A stretch of DNA of 64,000 nt from Eudorina sp. 2006-703-Eu-15 (lineage: Eukaryota > Chlorophyta > Chlorophyceae > Chlamydomonadales > Volvocaceae): contig BDSI01000116.1 of assembly GCA_003117195.1 (NCBI GenBank), forward strand, positions 248,001-312,000. The letters are read 5' to 3'. The notes under the pieces are model-generated. The model had not been told where the DNA came from. It saw only the letters and a list, made by a program, of their open reading frames with translations, and made no database searches. The translations under genes were made by a program, and so were the position numbers. Below are positions 46,901 through 58,243 of the stretch, piece by piece. Each line of letters starts with the position of its first letter. Positions within the stretch are counted from its first letter, which is position 1.

Positions 46901-49341
46901 CGGCCAAACACCCGGTCCAGCATCACCTCCAGGTAGGCCCTGGGGCGGAGGACATCGTGGGCAGGGGGGGCCCCCGGGGGAGTATAGGAAGTGGGTAGAC
47001 ATTGCAGGGGGGCCAGGGGGGGGCCCAGGGAAGGGCCAGGGAGGCAGCTGGCAGCTGGGGTATGCGGGGAGCGAGGGCATAAGGAAAGTCACAGGCTCGA
47101 ACTTCATTCTAGGGCTTTAGGGCGTTCGGAGGGCCGGCGGCCGACCCCCCGGGGGAGGGAAGAGAAGAGGAGCCGGGCGGGAGGAGGAGGAAGTGGTGGT
47201 GGGGACTACGCCGCGGATACCCCCCTCGGGACCTCGGGTCATTGGGCTCCCGAGGGAGGGCGGCCGGCACACGGGGGCACGCCAAGGAGGGGGAGGGGGG
47301 GCGCGCGCCCCCAGGACTGACTGGCCGGCCCACTGGGGCCCTTATCTGAGTGATATCCCCTTGGAAGGCAGTTCACGCACTCTCCGGGCGACAGATATCA
47401 CCCGCTGTGCAAGGGAACCCCAACCCGCACAACGACCGGCCAAACACCCCGTCTGTACACCCCGTCTGATGGGGTACCTCCGGGGTCTACCACGGGCAGT
47501 TCGCGCACCGGGACAGACCCCGTATACCCCCGGGGCCACATCACCGCCCACCTCCACCGCAACCCCCATCGCCCCCCCAACCCCCCACCCCCCCGGGGCA
47601 CCCACCTGTGCAGCGAGGGGCCCACGGCGCGGCGGCGGGCCTTCCAGTTGTCCCCCCCCGCCACCGCGAACCCCTTCCCGAACAGGAACTGCGACACCTC
47701 CGCCACCAGCCCCTTGTCGTAGATGTTGCGCTGCGAGTTGTCGGTGGCGCGCAGCACGTGCCGGGCGGCGGCCGGGTCGGAGATGACCAGGAAGCTGGAC
47801 ACGGGGCCTGGAGGGGGCGCGTGTGTATGTGTTAGCAAGGAGAAAGTGTGTGTGTGTGTGCGTGTGTGTGTGTGCGGGGGGGAAGAGAGCGGGGAAGAGG
47901 TTGGGGAGCGAAGGGAAGGGGGGGGGGAGGGATGCGGCAGCGCACAGCGGTGAAACCGCCACCGCCACCTCCACCACCTGGCCAGCCAGTAAGTCAGTCA
48001 TGCGGCAGTGCCCTGCCTCGCCGTGATCCGTACGGCCACCGCCGTACCGTACTGCAGCTTTCTGGCACCACCCAACCCGCACAGATCGCCCATGCGGGGG
48101 CCATTTTCCCCTCTTGGCTGTCTGTCCGTCTGGCAGCGTGGCAGGCAACCACCAAGCGCTGCTCGGGAGCCGCTGCCGCCCACCCCACATCCTCACCCCC
48201 TATACACAGGTGGACGTGCCCTGCCCTGTCCTGCGCTGCCCTGCCCTGGCCCCCCGCCAACCCACCATTCCGCTCAAGTTGGAAGCTCTCCTGCCCTGCC
48301 CTCCCCTGCCCTACCCCCCGGCAGGACACTCTCCTCCCGCCTTCGCGCGTCGCCCCCTGTCCCCCCCTCGTAACCCCCCTCCCCCGGCTTGTCATCCACC
48401 GCCCATTCCCCCCCGTAGGGCCTCCAACAGCTCCCCCCCTGGACGCGGCCCCCCTCCCCACCCCCCCGTCCTGACCCGTGGGCAGCAGGTACACGGGGCC
48501 GCTCTCCAGCATCCACTTGTACAGCGCCTTGAACAGCGCACCCCCCAGCAGCTCCTTGATGTCGTCCGGCTGGGCGTTGGCCACCGGCACGTTCTGGAGC
48601 GGCCGCGGGGTGGGGATGGGGCGCGGGTGCGGTCGGGGCCGGGAAGGGGGGGTCTAGGGTTTCGGGGTGGCTGACGTGGAGGGCGCGGAGTTGTCGATGG
48701 CAGGGGCACACACGTTGGAGTTCCCAGCGGGTGTGTGCTTAGATGAGAGACCCGCCCAAGGGGTGTGTACGTACTACATGTTAAGTAGACGAGGAGGAGT
48801 TTGGGCTGCAGGGAGGACTGATCAGCTGTACCGTGAAGGGACGTGCTGCAGGTGAATCACTGATCTGATCCCTGGAAAGTTAACGTTGGTGTCACTTCAC
48901 GGCACGTGGCAAACACGCCCATGTGTATGTACGAGCACAGCCCCGGAGGTGGCGAGGCTTGGGTCCGAGCATTACGTATACAGCAACGCGGGGGGCAACG
49001 GTTGCGGCATCAGCTATCACAGCCACTCTGCGACTCACTCCTTTCCCGCCCCAGAGCATGTTGAGCTGCGTCAACCACCCGGGGCTCGTGAGGCTTGCGC
49101 CAGCACCCGCCGCATCAATGGATTTGCCCATAATTGGCTGCAGGTAAAAGGCGATTATCCTTACAGCAACATACGCGCAAGCATTAGCGATTGTCAACGG
49201 CCATACCTCATCATCTTGCGCCCTGACGGTCATGCTGCGCCGTGACTGATTGTATGAGCGAAATGGTACTGGCCTCCGGCTCACGCGGCTGGCCGGGCGG
49301 CCGCTTGCCTGGCATTGCGCAGTTCGGCCTGAGAGCAACAT
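40916..49341 (-). CDS. CYP97C: Cytochrome P450 CYP97C, chloroplast carotenoid ring hydroxylase
   Basis: CYP97C enzymes hydroxylate the epsilon ring (and to some degree the beta ring) of alpha-carotene in lutein synthesis, in the plastid. Fifteen exons: 49207-49341, 49039-49137, 48476-48593, 47606-47807, 46819-46939, 46068-46145, 45572-45682, 44637-44744, 44158-44281, 43764-43828, 43386-43553, 42734-42808, 42243-42310, 41312-41435, 40916-41038; 572 aa. The first 40 residues are rich in Arg/Ser/Ala and end VRA, an alga-like transit peptide. I-helix AGHETT is at 360-365, ExxR (ESMR) at 417-420 followed by [11 protein letters not shown], and heme loop [18 protein letters not shown] with Cys502. 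The [10 protein letters not shown] form and [19 protein letters not shown] tail point to CYP97C rather than CYP97A; CYP97B also has VGDQFALME. All exon joins keep frame. The 69-nt second intron is itself frame-neutral. Confidence 0.95.
41774..42195 (+). repeat. C-rich minisatellite in CYP97C intron
   Basis: Lies in the intron between exons 42243-42310 and 41312-41435. Left part is a 12-bp-like unit CCCCCCATCCTC. From about 42010 it becomes a longer unit built on CATCCTCCCCCTCTTCGTCC, about seven copies. The transcribed strand is GGA/GGG-rich. Confidence 0.93.
42961..42998 (+). repeat. Dispersed repeat family 3 (GCGGTTTCGCTGTCTT...TTGACA)
   Basis: Core GCGGTTTCGCTGTCTT plus TTGACAAAGGG. Copies: here and 46396-46430 (CYP97C introns), 38306-38336 reversed (PSD intron 1), 30565-30594 reversed (PSMA2 intron 2), 26503-26523 (intergenic). 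Each copy sits next to a G- or C-run. Confidence 0.7.
44784..44840 (+). repeat. Dispersed intronic repeat family 2 (TTAAATTGAAAAA...)
   Basis: TTAAATTGAAAAA then CCCGAAGAACGAACCCGGG then CACACCCAG. Copies: here (CYP97C intron), 55779-55822 (ACC intron), 62627-62682 reversed (ACC intron) and a more diverged reversed copy at 23665-23708 (modular gene, intron C6/A5). Confidence 0.75.
45205..45350 (+). repeat. CCCT tetranucleotide array in CYP97C intron
   Basis: Near-perfect (CCCT)n of about 145 bp with a few CTTC variants near 45300-45330. It lies in the intron between exons 45572-45682 and 44637-44744. Confidence 0.95.
46226..46388 (+). repeat. 12-bp purine minisatellite in CYP97C intron
   Basis: About 12 copies of GGGAGGGAAGAG, one copy slightly shortened, next to exon 46068-46145. 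A TTTCGCTGTCTT repeat follows at about 46400-46415. Confidence 0.95.
47824..47870 (+). repeat. Dispersed TG-flanked repeat family 4
   Basis: TG array, then TTAGCAAGGAGAAA, then TG array again. A reversed copy is at 60832-60890 (ACC intron). Related TG-flanked cores: TTTAGAATTGCAACCCGCC at 31731-31749 and TTTAGAAGTGCAACCCGCC at 32518-32536 (PSMA2 intron 4), TTAGATATGAGACCC at 36418-36432 (PSD intron 3), TTAGATGAGAGACCC at 48739-48753 (CYP97C intron). A pair with CCGCGAGAA(A/G) lies at 45471-45515 (reversed) and 60515-60568. Confidence 0.65.
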
Positions 49342-49514
49342 GAGGATAGCTGGACGACTGGTTCAATCTCACAACAAATGAAATAGGACACAATTGTATG
49401 ATTCAGATGGACCCAAATTATCTGTGCCTGGAACCAATTTGCTTGCGTCACTCCGAAACCAGGCGCCGGGCAACCTAACACTGTAAACATTTTTGCTCCT
49501 GCTATTTACTTATG

Positions 49515-50603
49515 TTATGTAAACGTCGCGTTACCGTGTTTAAATTCAATTTTAACTCCATAGCTTTGGTAAGACTTGGCATGCAAGGACGCGTGACCAA
49601 CGACATTCGTCAAGCCAACAAGCCCCGCGCGCCTCGCAAGCCCCCGCGGCTGCCAGGGCATGCGCCCCTCAAAATCGCACGCCAGAAGAATGACCGCCCA
49701 GTAGGGGCTGAGGATTGGAAGATTGCAAGACAGGCAGCAGTGAGTCTCCAGGCACGCACGGCAAGTGCGGGAAGCTGCAGTACAACCAACATCCTCATGG
49801 AGTGGGCGCGTCTTGACCGCAGTGCAGCCACCCAGCGGACTGCTCTTCAATTTAAAAATACTCATGTGGCACAACAGACGCTCAAGACAGGTCATGCATG
49901 AAGTGTTACACGGTGGACTCCGCCCCTGCCCACTTTTAACGAATACCTTTTGATAGCCACTGGGAAACAGCTGGCCCAGGTTTATTCGAAGGGGGGTGCC
50001 GATGGACGACAACAACTGCAGTAACGGCAGCAGCAGAAGGTCACAGCTGCCCAGCGCTCCAACAGGATGATGACCCATGGGCCCTCGGGATCCTACGTAC
50101 CGCGGCATAGAGGTGCTGTACAGCGGGCCCGCGTCTGCATCCTCCTCCTTATCCACCTTATCCACCAACCATTCTGAAATGGCAAGCAGCTGCCATAGCG
50201 TGCAGCGCTTGTATGCCGCCTGGCGCAGGAGCTGAACGGACTGTAAACCTATCCGCAAACCCCGCACAAACCATTGAATGCCTGACTTCACCAGGCAGAA
50301 TTCAATGATGTCTGCTGTCGATACCACGGAGGCCGCGAGCAAGCCTAAAAGGCCGGTCCGACGTGTAACATGGGACGACCGCAGGGACGAGCGGTAAACG
50401 CGATCTTGCACAGAATTGCAAACATTTATTGATGCATATACCAAAACGCCTACCTGGGCCAACATACTCATCGTCAGGGACCATTCTGCCACCAGAGCTT
50501 GGATTACCACCAGCGATCTGTCTGAAAGTTCTTTATGTTGCACCTTCAATGATCGTTTCATCTTCCGGGACATATGTCGTTTCCAGTTCGCAGTACGATA
50601 CAA
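49515..50603 (-). CDS. Unidentified 362-codon ORF upstream of CYP97C
   Basis: Longest uninterrupted frame in a moderate-GC stretch. It ends 173 bases before the CYP97C ATG on the same strand. The start is Met-Tyr-Arg-Thr at 50603. The N-terminal part is basic, then come hydrophobic stretches (about 35-60, 80-100, 200-215). Residues about 26-36 (LSDRSLVVIQA) and 79-92 (VTRRTGLLGLLAAS) recall the C-terminal part of PEX11-type peroxisomal proteins, but this is recalled by eye and weak. The later half is Cys-rich and unlike any family I know. Consensus-like GTAGGC and GTAGGA donors inside the frame make a spliced gene possible. It could also be non-coding. No function assigned. Confidence 0.3.
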   Translation of the reverse strand: MYRTANWKRHMSRKMKRSLKVQHKELSDRSLVVIQALVAEWSLTMSMLAQVGVLVYASINVCNSVQDRVYRSSLRSSHVTRRTGLLGLLAASVVSTADIIEFCLVKSGIQWFVRGLRIGLQSVQLLRQAAYKRCTLWQLLAISEWLVDKVDKEEDADAGPLYSTSMPRYVGSRGPMGHHPVGALGSCDLLLLPLLQLLSSIGTPLRINLGQLFPSGYQKVFVKSGQGRSPPCNTSCMTCLERLLCHMSIFKLKSSPLGGCTAVKTRPLHEDVGCTAASRTCRACLETHCCLSCNLPILSPYWAVILLACDFEGRMPWQPRGLARRAGLVGLTNVVGHASLHAKSYQSYGVKIEFKHGNATFT

Positions 50604-53018
50604 GATTCAGTTTGCAAGGTACCGGACGTAGGCTTGAAGCATGCAAGACACGGCATCACAGCCAGCAAACTTTGACACCTGAATGCTGGCCAACAGGAGT
50701 GCGCGGATGATGTTGCTTTTGGGGAGGTGGGCAAAACGTGATGAAATTTGAAGGGTTTTGGCGGAGGGTTTTCGGCCACCGAATCTAAAAAGCCGCGCGG
50801 TCTGTACGCATTTACTTTGCGCCCTTCTCCCAGCAACAAGCTGTGCGTCATAGACCGAGACAGCCGATGCAGGTAGCCGAGCGGGACGGAACGGAACCTG
50901 GATGGCAGAGTCGCAACCGTCCCTGACCGTCACACCATCCGGTAACATGTTCGCGCACAAACGTGTAACCGTTACAAGGACCCTCACCCTCACAAACTTG
51001 TATGCCACGTTTCGTGAGAGCCGGCGTAAGCCACGCTCGTATTGCCCCTTGTGGTTGTATTGCCCTGAGGTTCCACGGACAGGCTCAGCAGGTATGGGAC
51101 TGACAGCGTCCGTCAGGACAGATCCTCCAGCAGCGACCGATGATGTTACAGTGTTTCAACATTTGTATGTTCATCGATCCATTTGATCTGGTTCCGGGAA
51201 TTCAGCGAGGCCTGTCCTGCACCCTGAGCAACGGCAATGCTGTCCTCTCCGCTCCTCTCTCAACTGTGACCGCCCTAGATTCTCCACCTGCCGCCTACAA
51301 CCCGGTCAGAGACTACAGATAGGCCGGCAACCGGCAACAACCATGATCAACCTCCAACGCGTCAAGCTCAAGGGAAGGCGCTCATCCCCTTGACTAACTG
51401 CCAACCGTCCAGCAACAGCCTCACAATCTCGTGTCAGACGTTATCTGGGCCGACTGCCCGGCGCCATCCGGCATGTCTGGTAGGGCAGCCATCAGTCTCC
51501 TCAACTCTGTTTCCCTGTTCTCCACTGTTGCCCCTTGGCGGGCCCCCCCTGGGTCAGGGGCCGCCCGCATGTAACCCCCCTCCATCCAACTCGCGGCAGC
51601 AAGCAACCACGAGGCAACCGTGGCCGTGATCGTGAAAGCGTACGTGTTAGGAGCAAGCAAGGCGGGGCACACCTGTCCCTGCTACCGCGCCTCTCCTCAT
51701 GAACGCCCGGACGCACCGACAGTTCGACACAATACATCCCCCCGCCCGCACATAACACACACACACATAACACACACACACATAACACACACACACATAA
51801 CACACACACACACACAGCTCAGTCTTGTCAAAAAGAAGCCTTACAACCATATTGCTTTAACAGCATACAGGAACACCCACAACCAACACCCATCACAGAA
51901 TTTGCAGCAACACGCACAGCCCAGCACAGCACAGCACAAGAGATGTCGCCTCGACAGAGAGGGCCTCAAGGGCCCAGCGTATCCCGCCGCCGAGGGAACA
52001 GCCCATCGTGCAGACCAGCCCGCAGGGACCCATATGCCAGCCGGTCCCGGACCTTACAGCCGCCCAGGCTAGGGCGAGGACGCAGGGTTGGCGGGTTGAC
52101 GCGCGACAGGCTCCTGACAGGCGTGCGAGTGCCAGGTTGCACGTGGGGTGAGTGGGTGGGTACTGAGATTCGTCAGGTGGGTCCCCGGCACCGGCGGATC
52201 TATCGGATCCAATTGGATCCAATTGGATCCATCGGCTGAAGGGGAAGCAGGTGGAGCAGCGGACTGGCCCCCCAAATTGCCATGGGTACTCGACGACAGA
52301 AAGGACAACAGGACATCAGTAATAGATGTGCAGCGGCGCCACTTCCGGACAGCCGGCGGCACGGGATATGGCGGCAGCCGACACGCGCAGACACTGACTC
52401 TGCAGCAGGAGGGCCATTAGGGCACTTTGCATCGTCCACCGCCTGATGACATCGGGCTGAGACCACAGAACACACCGCTCCGAAATCATCGGCCGAGTAC
52501 GTGGCGTCGCCCTTCCTCTCAACCCTCATAACCATTCAACCAAGCAGCCAGCCATACCGACATCCGTTCGGCTCTCAACCGCCCTCCCCCCCACCCCATC
52601 CTGCGCCCTGAACGTGTCTGAATAGATCCACTCCCATCCGCTCCACTTCTCATCCCACTGCTTGCTAGGCGTCCAGTGACTCAAAAGACGTCCCGACCGA
52701 CCGGCCTCCCTCCCCGTGTCAGCTGTTCTGGACGCGGGGTCTAATCCCCCGCAAAGATAGCTGCCCCGCCGCCGCAACACGGATTCCCGCCCCTCCGGCC
52801 CTTCCCGGTCCCCTGCCCTCCCCCCTCCCCTCGGCAGTTTCTCAAATGACCACCAATTTCCTATATACCCCCTCCCCTTGCCCCTTCCCGGTCCCGCACC
52901 CGGTCACAACCCTATCAAGTGCAGTTGGTCCGTCAACCTCAACCACCTCAAAGGACCTGGTGCGGATGCCCCCGAGTGACCGCGGCTGCCCGCCCGGGTG
53001 CTCACCTGGGCTCCTCAC
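50604..53018. other. Intergenic region downstream of ACC; nothing coding recognised
   Basis: Moderate GC. Contains ACACACATA-type repeats at about 51755-51816 and an ATTGGATCC duplication at about 52208-52228. ORFs are short. The ACC 3' UTR should lie in its right part. Confidence 0.5.
52054..52058 (-). terminator. Candidate TGTAA polyadenylation signal of ACC
   Basis: TTACA on the plus strand is TGTAA on the minus strand, about 960 nt after the ACC stop. Other TTACA copies occur at about 51839 and 51145. Position-based only. Confidence 0.28.
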
Positions 53019-56000
53019 TCACAGCAGCACGTGGTGGGCCCCCATCGCCTGGCCGATCTGGCCGCCGTAGGTCTGCCCCTGCCCCAGCCCCTGCGGCGAC
53101 GTCTGGCCGCCCGCCAGCTGCGACCCGGCGCTGCCGGCCCCGGCGCTGCTGCCGCTGGTGGCGGACTGCAGCAGCAGCCGCAGCTGCATGGCCAGGGTGC
53201 CGTCCCGCTGGCAGGCGGCCTGCAGCGCGTGCAGCAGACCGTCCTTGCCGTCCTCCGTGCCCAGCACCTGGGGCCGCGAACAAGGGGGTACGGCAGGGGA
53301 CCGGGGCGGGGAGTGGGGGTGGGGGGTGGGGTGCAGGAAATTGGTAAAACTGCGGGGAGGGCTTGCAGGGAGTTGCCGCACCACAGAACCTTCCCTACAC
53401 GTACTCATACTCCCTAAACCCTACTCGTACTGCGGGGCACGTACTTTGAAAGCAAATGGAGGCGGGCTCCCTCAAAGTCTCAAAGTCCAACCCCTTCCCA
53501 TGGAAACTCACGTTCGTCCCCGTAATGGCCCTCTTGGAAGGGAGTTAGAGATCAGGACCCGCTAAGGACACCCCCCGCCCTCCCCGCCGTCTCCTTCCCC
53601 CCTCCCCCCGCCGGGAGGGCTGGGTGTCTCTGGGCTGTTTTTCTTCTTTTACCCCCCCCCCGCTCCCCCTCCTTCGCCTCCCCCCACCTGTGTGACCATG
53701 TCCGCCGCCACACTCCGTCTCAAGGACCTCAGCTCCGAAGCCACCATCTCCCGCCCCGCCCGGCTCTCCGCCCACTCCACAAACGCCCGGTCCCGCGCCG
53801 TACAGTCCTCCGCGCTCCCCGCGCCGCCGCAATCCAGCAGCCGCGCCGCCTCCGCCTCCGCCACCGACTCCAGGGACGGCCCCGCCGCCTCCGCCGGGTC
53901 CTCCTCCGCCGTCGACAACGGCCCCGAGCCGTTGACTGCCGTACCTTCCGGCACGGGTCCCAGCGGCGCCGCCGCCGCGCCGCCGCTGCTGCGGGCGCGG
54001 GCGCGGTGGCGCCCGCCGCCGCCGCCGCCGCCGCCGGTCAGCTGCTCGAGCTGGTGCGCGGTGGGCGACAGCGGCCCGCCGCCGCCGGCGGCCGCCGCCG
54101 CGTCCGCGGCGGCCGCCGCCTCCGCCGCCTCGTGCCAGGAGGCCAGCAGCTGCGCCGCGCGGTGCTGGGTGAGGGAGGGGTCGGTGATGAGGACGTGGTG
54201 CAGCAGGTCTCGCTCCTTGAGGCGGCGGCGCAGGCGCGCCGAGAAGAAGCCTCGGGCGGTGGGCCAGGGCACGATGGCGGACAGGACGCCCTTGGCCGCC
54301 ATGCGGATCGGGGTGTCGTGCATGTCGGCGAAGGCGCGGGCGATGCGGGTATAGGTGGGCAGCAGCTCGCGCTCCCGGGCGCGGATGGCGGGGTCGGAGG
54401 CGGCGGAGCCGCGGGCGCGGGCGGCCGAGATGACCGGATCGATGCTGGGGGTCGAGGGAAGGAGGGGGAGGGTCGGGGGAAGGTGCGGGTGGGGGGAAGG
54501 AGGGTAGGGGCAGTGGTAAGCGACAGGGTCAAGGGTCAAGGGTGGATTCGAGGAGGGGGAAGAGACCATCCAGTCCAAGGTGAGGTTGGAATCCTCCTGC
54601 CTGCCAGAATTAGTTGTAATGATCAAAAAGAGGTGCCCGCTCTGTCAAGCGCCCCCCCCACACACACCGGCTCTCCCATCGAACGCGAGCCTACGGCTTC
54701 CAACGCATCCGCACGTCGGTAGGTCCCGACCGTCCCCGTGTCTCCGCGGCACACGGGTCGGGCGCTGCTCCGCGGCGGATCGAGGCCGGCTGAGGCGCCC
54801 GTGCCGACGGCCCCCTCGCCAAACCCGTCCATCCCCGCCCTCAACCCCCCGCCTCCCCTGGCCCCCGCCCTCATCACCCCCCCTCAGCCCCCTCACCGGT
54901 GCATCATCTTGACGAGGTCCGGGGTTCGGAACTTGATCTCGCACACGCCCTCGGGTTCCAGCACCCCGCCCCTCGCGGAGGGGTCCGCGAACATCTCCAC
55001 CGAGGCCGCGTTGATCTGGCTGTCCACCACCACCCAGGCGCCTCCCCTGGACAGTCGCCAACCGCGGCAGATGAAGGGAAGGGAGGGCAGGCAGCGCACA
55101 GCACAACACACCATACCACCATTACCCACCTCACAAGGGGCAACGGAGGGATTTTTCCTTAGCTGGGATGGTCACATTCATGTTTTTCAGCTGGTGGTTG
55201 CTGCGGTGGCCGGCTGCGGGGGATGCCGCCTTGGCGCCGTCCAAGCCGGTTTCATTCAGCCCGCGAGCCACATCGCCGCCGCGGCGTCAACCCAACCATA
55301 TAGCAAACTGGACGATACGCCCGGCGAGAGAGCGTATCGTCGGAGCCACTGCCTACCGCCTACCACCCCTCCAGGCTTCCGTTCGCTGTGTGCGTGCAAT
55401 TGAACAGCGCCCCCCACCCCCACCACCCACACCCGCACGACCAGCGTCTCCCACCTCCGCCTTCACTGTCGTGAACGCCCCAATGTCAGCAACCCGCCAG
55501 CTCCGCCCCGCCAGCTCCGCCCCGCCCCGCCCCGCTCCGCCCCGCCCCACTCCGCCCCGCCCCGCCCCGCCCCGCCCCGCCCCGCCCCGCCCCGCCCCGC
55601 CCCGCCAGCTCCGCTCCGCCCCGCCCGCCCCGCCCCGCCCCGCTCCGCCCCGCCCCACCCACCCACCCACCGGAGCTCCGCCCCCGCCGGGATGTACACA
55701 AAGACCGGGTGGCGGTAGGTGCGCAGCCGCTCCACGATCAGGCTGCCGGCCTGGGGTGGGATGGGGGTGGGGGTGGGGATTAAATTGAAAAAACGAAATA
55801 CACCCGAAGAACGAACCCGGGGGCGGGGGTGGGGGTGGGGGTGGGGGTGGGGTGGGGGTGGGGGTGGGGGTGGGGGGTGTGTCAAGGGGGGACAGCGCAC
55901 GCATTGGCAAACACCCTGCGGCACTGTGTTGCGGGACGACCTTCCTCCGCAGTCCTGGTGGCCGCACCGACGACGACGGACGACGTTGCTTTCAGGTTTC

Positions 56001-56704
56001 AGCCGTCGAAGGGAAGGGGAAGGCAACTGCGGGAACCCGCGCCTCGCCCTGCCCCGCCTTCACTGCCGCCGGCGGCGACCAGCGGTCGGATCCAGGCTCG
56101 TAGGCGCTGGGGTTTAGGGTTTCAAGGGTTGAGTGGGTCCCCATAAACTAGGTTTCGAGTTTTAGGGTTTACTGCCGCCGCAGACCAGTCAGTGCTTCAC
56201 GCCGCCTCCCCCCCGCCACGGTTCCACAGCCTGACGGCGGGGCCCAGCGGGGCCGTCCTGCCTGCGAGTTGACGCAGGCCTAATGATGTGGGGGCTTAGG
56301 CGGCCTGAAGTCGCACGGGGTTTGAAGGATGTACGGCGGCCGTGTGTGTGGGCACCTCGTTGCCTAGGCAAACCCAAACCCCGTGCGACTTCAGGCCGCC
56401 TAAGCCCCCACATCATTAGGCCTGCGTCAACTCGCAGGCAGGACAGGACAGGCCTGCGTCAACTCGCAGGGAGGACGGCCCCGCTGGGCCCCGCCGTCAG
56501 GCTGTGGAACCGGGGGGGGGGGGAGGCGCCCCCTCGCATCCCGCATCCTGCCCCCAACGCAGTCGAGGACAAGAGGAGCCTAGACCAGCCCAGCCTATCC
56601 AAGCCTAGTCACACCGTTCTGCCGTCTTTTATCCCCCCTTCTCCGACCCACACATACACGCCTACCCCCCCACCTCCTTTTTCCAATTTACCCCGCGCCC
56701 CCCC

Positions 56705-56777
<73 letters not shown>

Positions 56778-58203
56778 GCAGCACCCCGTCGAACAGGTCC
56801 CTCATGCCCCCGCTGAAGCCCCTCCAGTTGGCCAGGATGAACAGCGGCAGCCCCTCCGCGTCGAACTCCTCCATGGCGGCGGCGGTCTTGTCGGCTGAGT
56901 CGGGGAACCACACCTGCGCGTGCGTGCGTGTGGTATGTGTGTGTGTGTGTGTGTGTGGGGGGGGGATATTGGAAACTGGTATATACGGGGTGGTGTGTGT
57001 GTGTGTTGCTTTGCCGCGTGGCCACGGAGGGAGTTGTTCACTCTGGCTGAGAAGAGCCAAGCTTATCCCGTCCCCGGTTACCAGAAAAGAGAAGCCCCAA
57101 CACCCCACCCCCTCGCACCCAGCGCCCATCCGCCCATCTCGTTGGGTCCTACCCCTACCTACCTGAGACTCCGAAACCAACCCCCACCTCCCGGCCCATC
57201 CGGCTTTCCTCCTCCCCAAGGCCCCAAACCGACTGACTGCCCACACGCCCGCGCTTCTTCGCATCCCTCCATACACAACGACCCCTCCCCGGCCCCCTCC
57301 TCCCTTCCCCACCCCTCCCGGCCCCCCTCTTCCCTTCCCCACCGCTCCCACCTCCCCTTCCTTTTCCGCCCCCTTCACCCCCTCTCCCCACCCCCTCTCC
57401 CTACCTGGCCCGCCTGCGGGATGACGCTCTCACATGACTCGGGCATCCCCGGGTCCGCCGGCTGTTGCCGAATCACCGTCTGGCTCTCCACCGCAATCAC
57501 CCCCACCGCCAGGCCGCCAAGCCGGGCCCGCCCCGCCACCACCGTACGGGCCCACCCCGACTGGCTCTCCAGCCAGCTGCCCCGGTCGAACAGACCCGAC
57601 TGCCAACTGGAGGCGGGGCCGCCGGCGGAGGAGGCGCCGGCGGAGGCGGGCGCGGAGGCGGCGGCGGCGAGGGCCGCCGCAGCGGCGGAGCCGCCGCTGG
57701 GGCCCACGGGCGGGGTGGGGGGCGCGCTGCCGGGCGCCGCCACGGCCTCCCGACCTGCCGGCGTGATGGGTCGCGCACAAGGTGTTTCGAGAGACCGCGG
57801 ACGGGGCGGGGGAGGTCAACCGGGTGGGGTGAGACAGGTGGGGTGTAAGAAATTGGTAGACATTTTCAAACTGCGCTGCTGCTGTGGGACAGGGGGGTGG
57901 GGTAGGACATTGTCGCCCGCCTGCCCGCCTGCCTTACCAAAAACGTCCATCAACCAATCAAGACTCTATAGAGGGTCTCGGGTTCACGTGTGTTGAGCCG
58001 AAACGGTTTCTCGAGAACACATTTTCGAAATGGCCGCCGCACGTCGCCGCCCTCACAAAGGCCCATCGGCGGCTATGAGCACTGCGCGCAACTCGGCGCA
58101 GGCGGGTGCTCCAGGGCTACGTACGCCCCCTTGCTGGCTGCCGCATACGACCGGCACCCCACGCCCGCACCGCACGGCCGCACCCACAGCCCCGCCCTTC
58201 CTG

Positions 58204-58243
<40 letters not shown>

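Noticed and set aside
56105..56175. Interstitial telomere repeat
   Set aside because: TTTTAGGGTTT-like strings occur only twice and not in tandem; chance in this composition.
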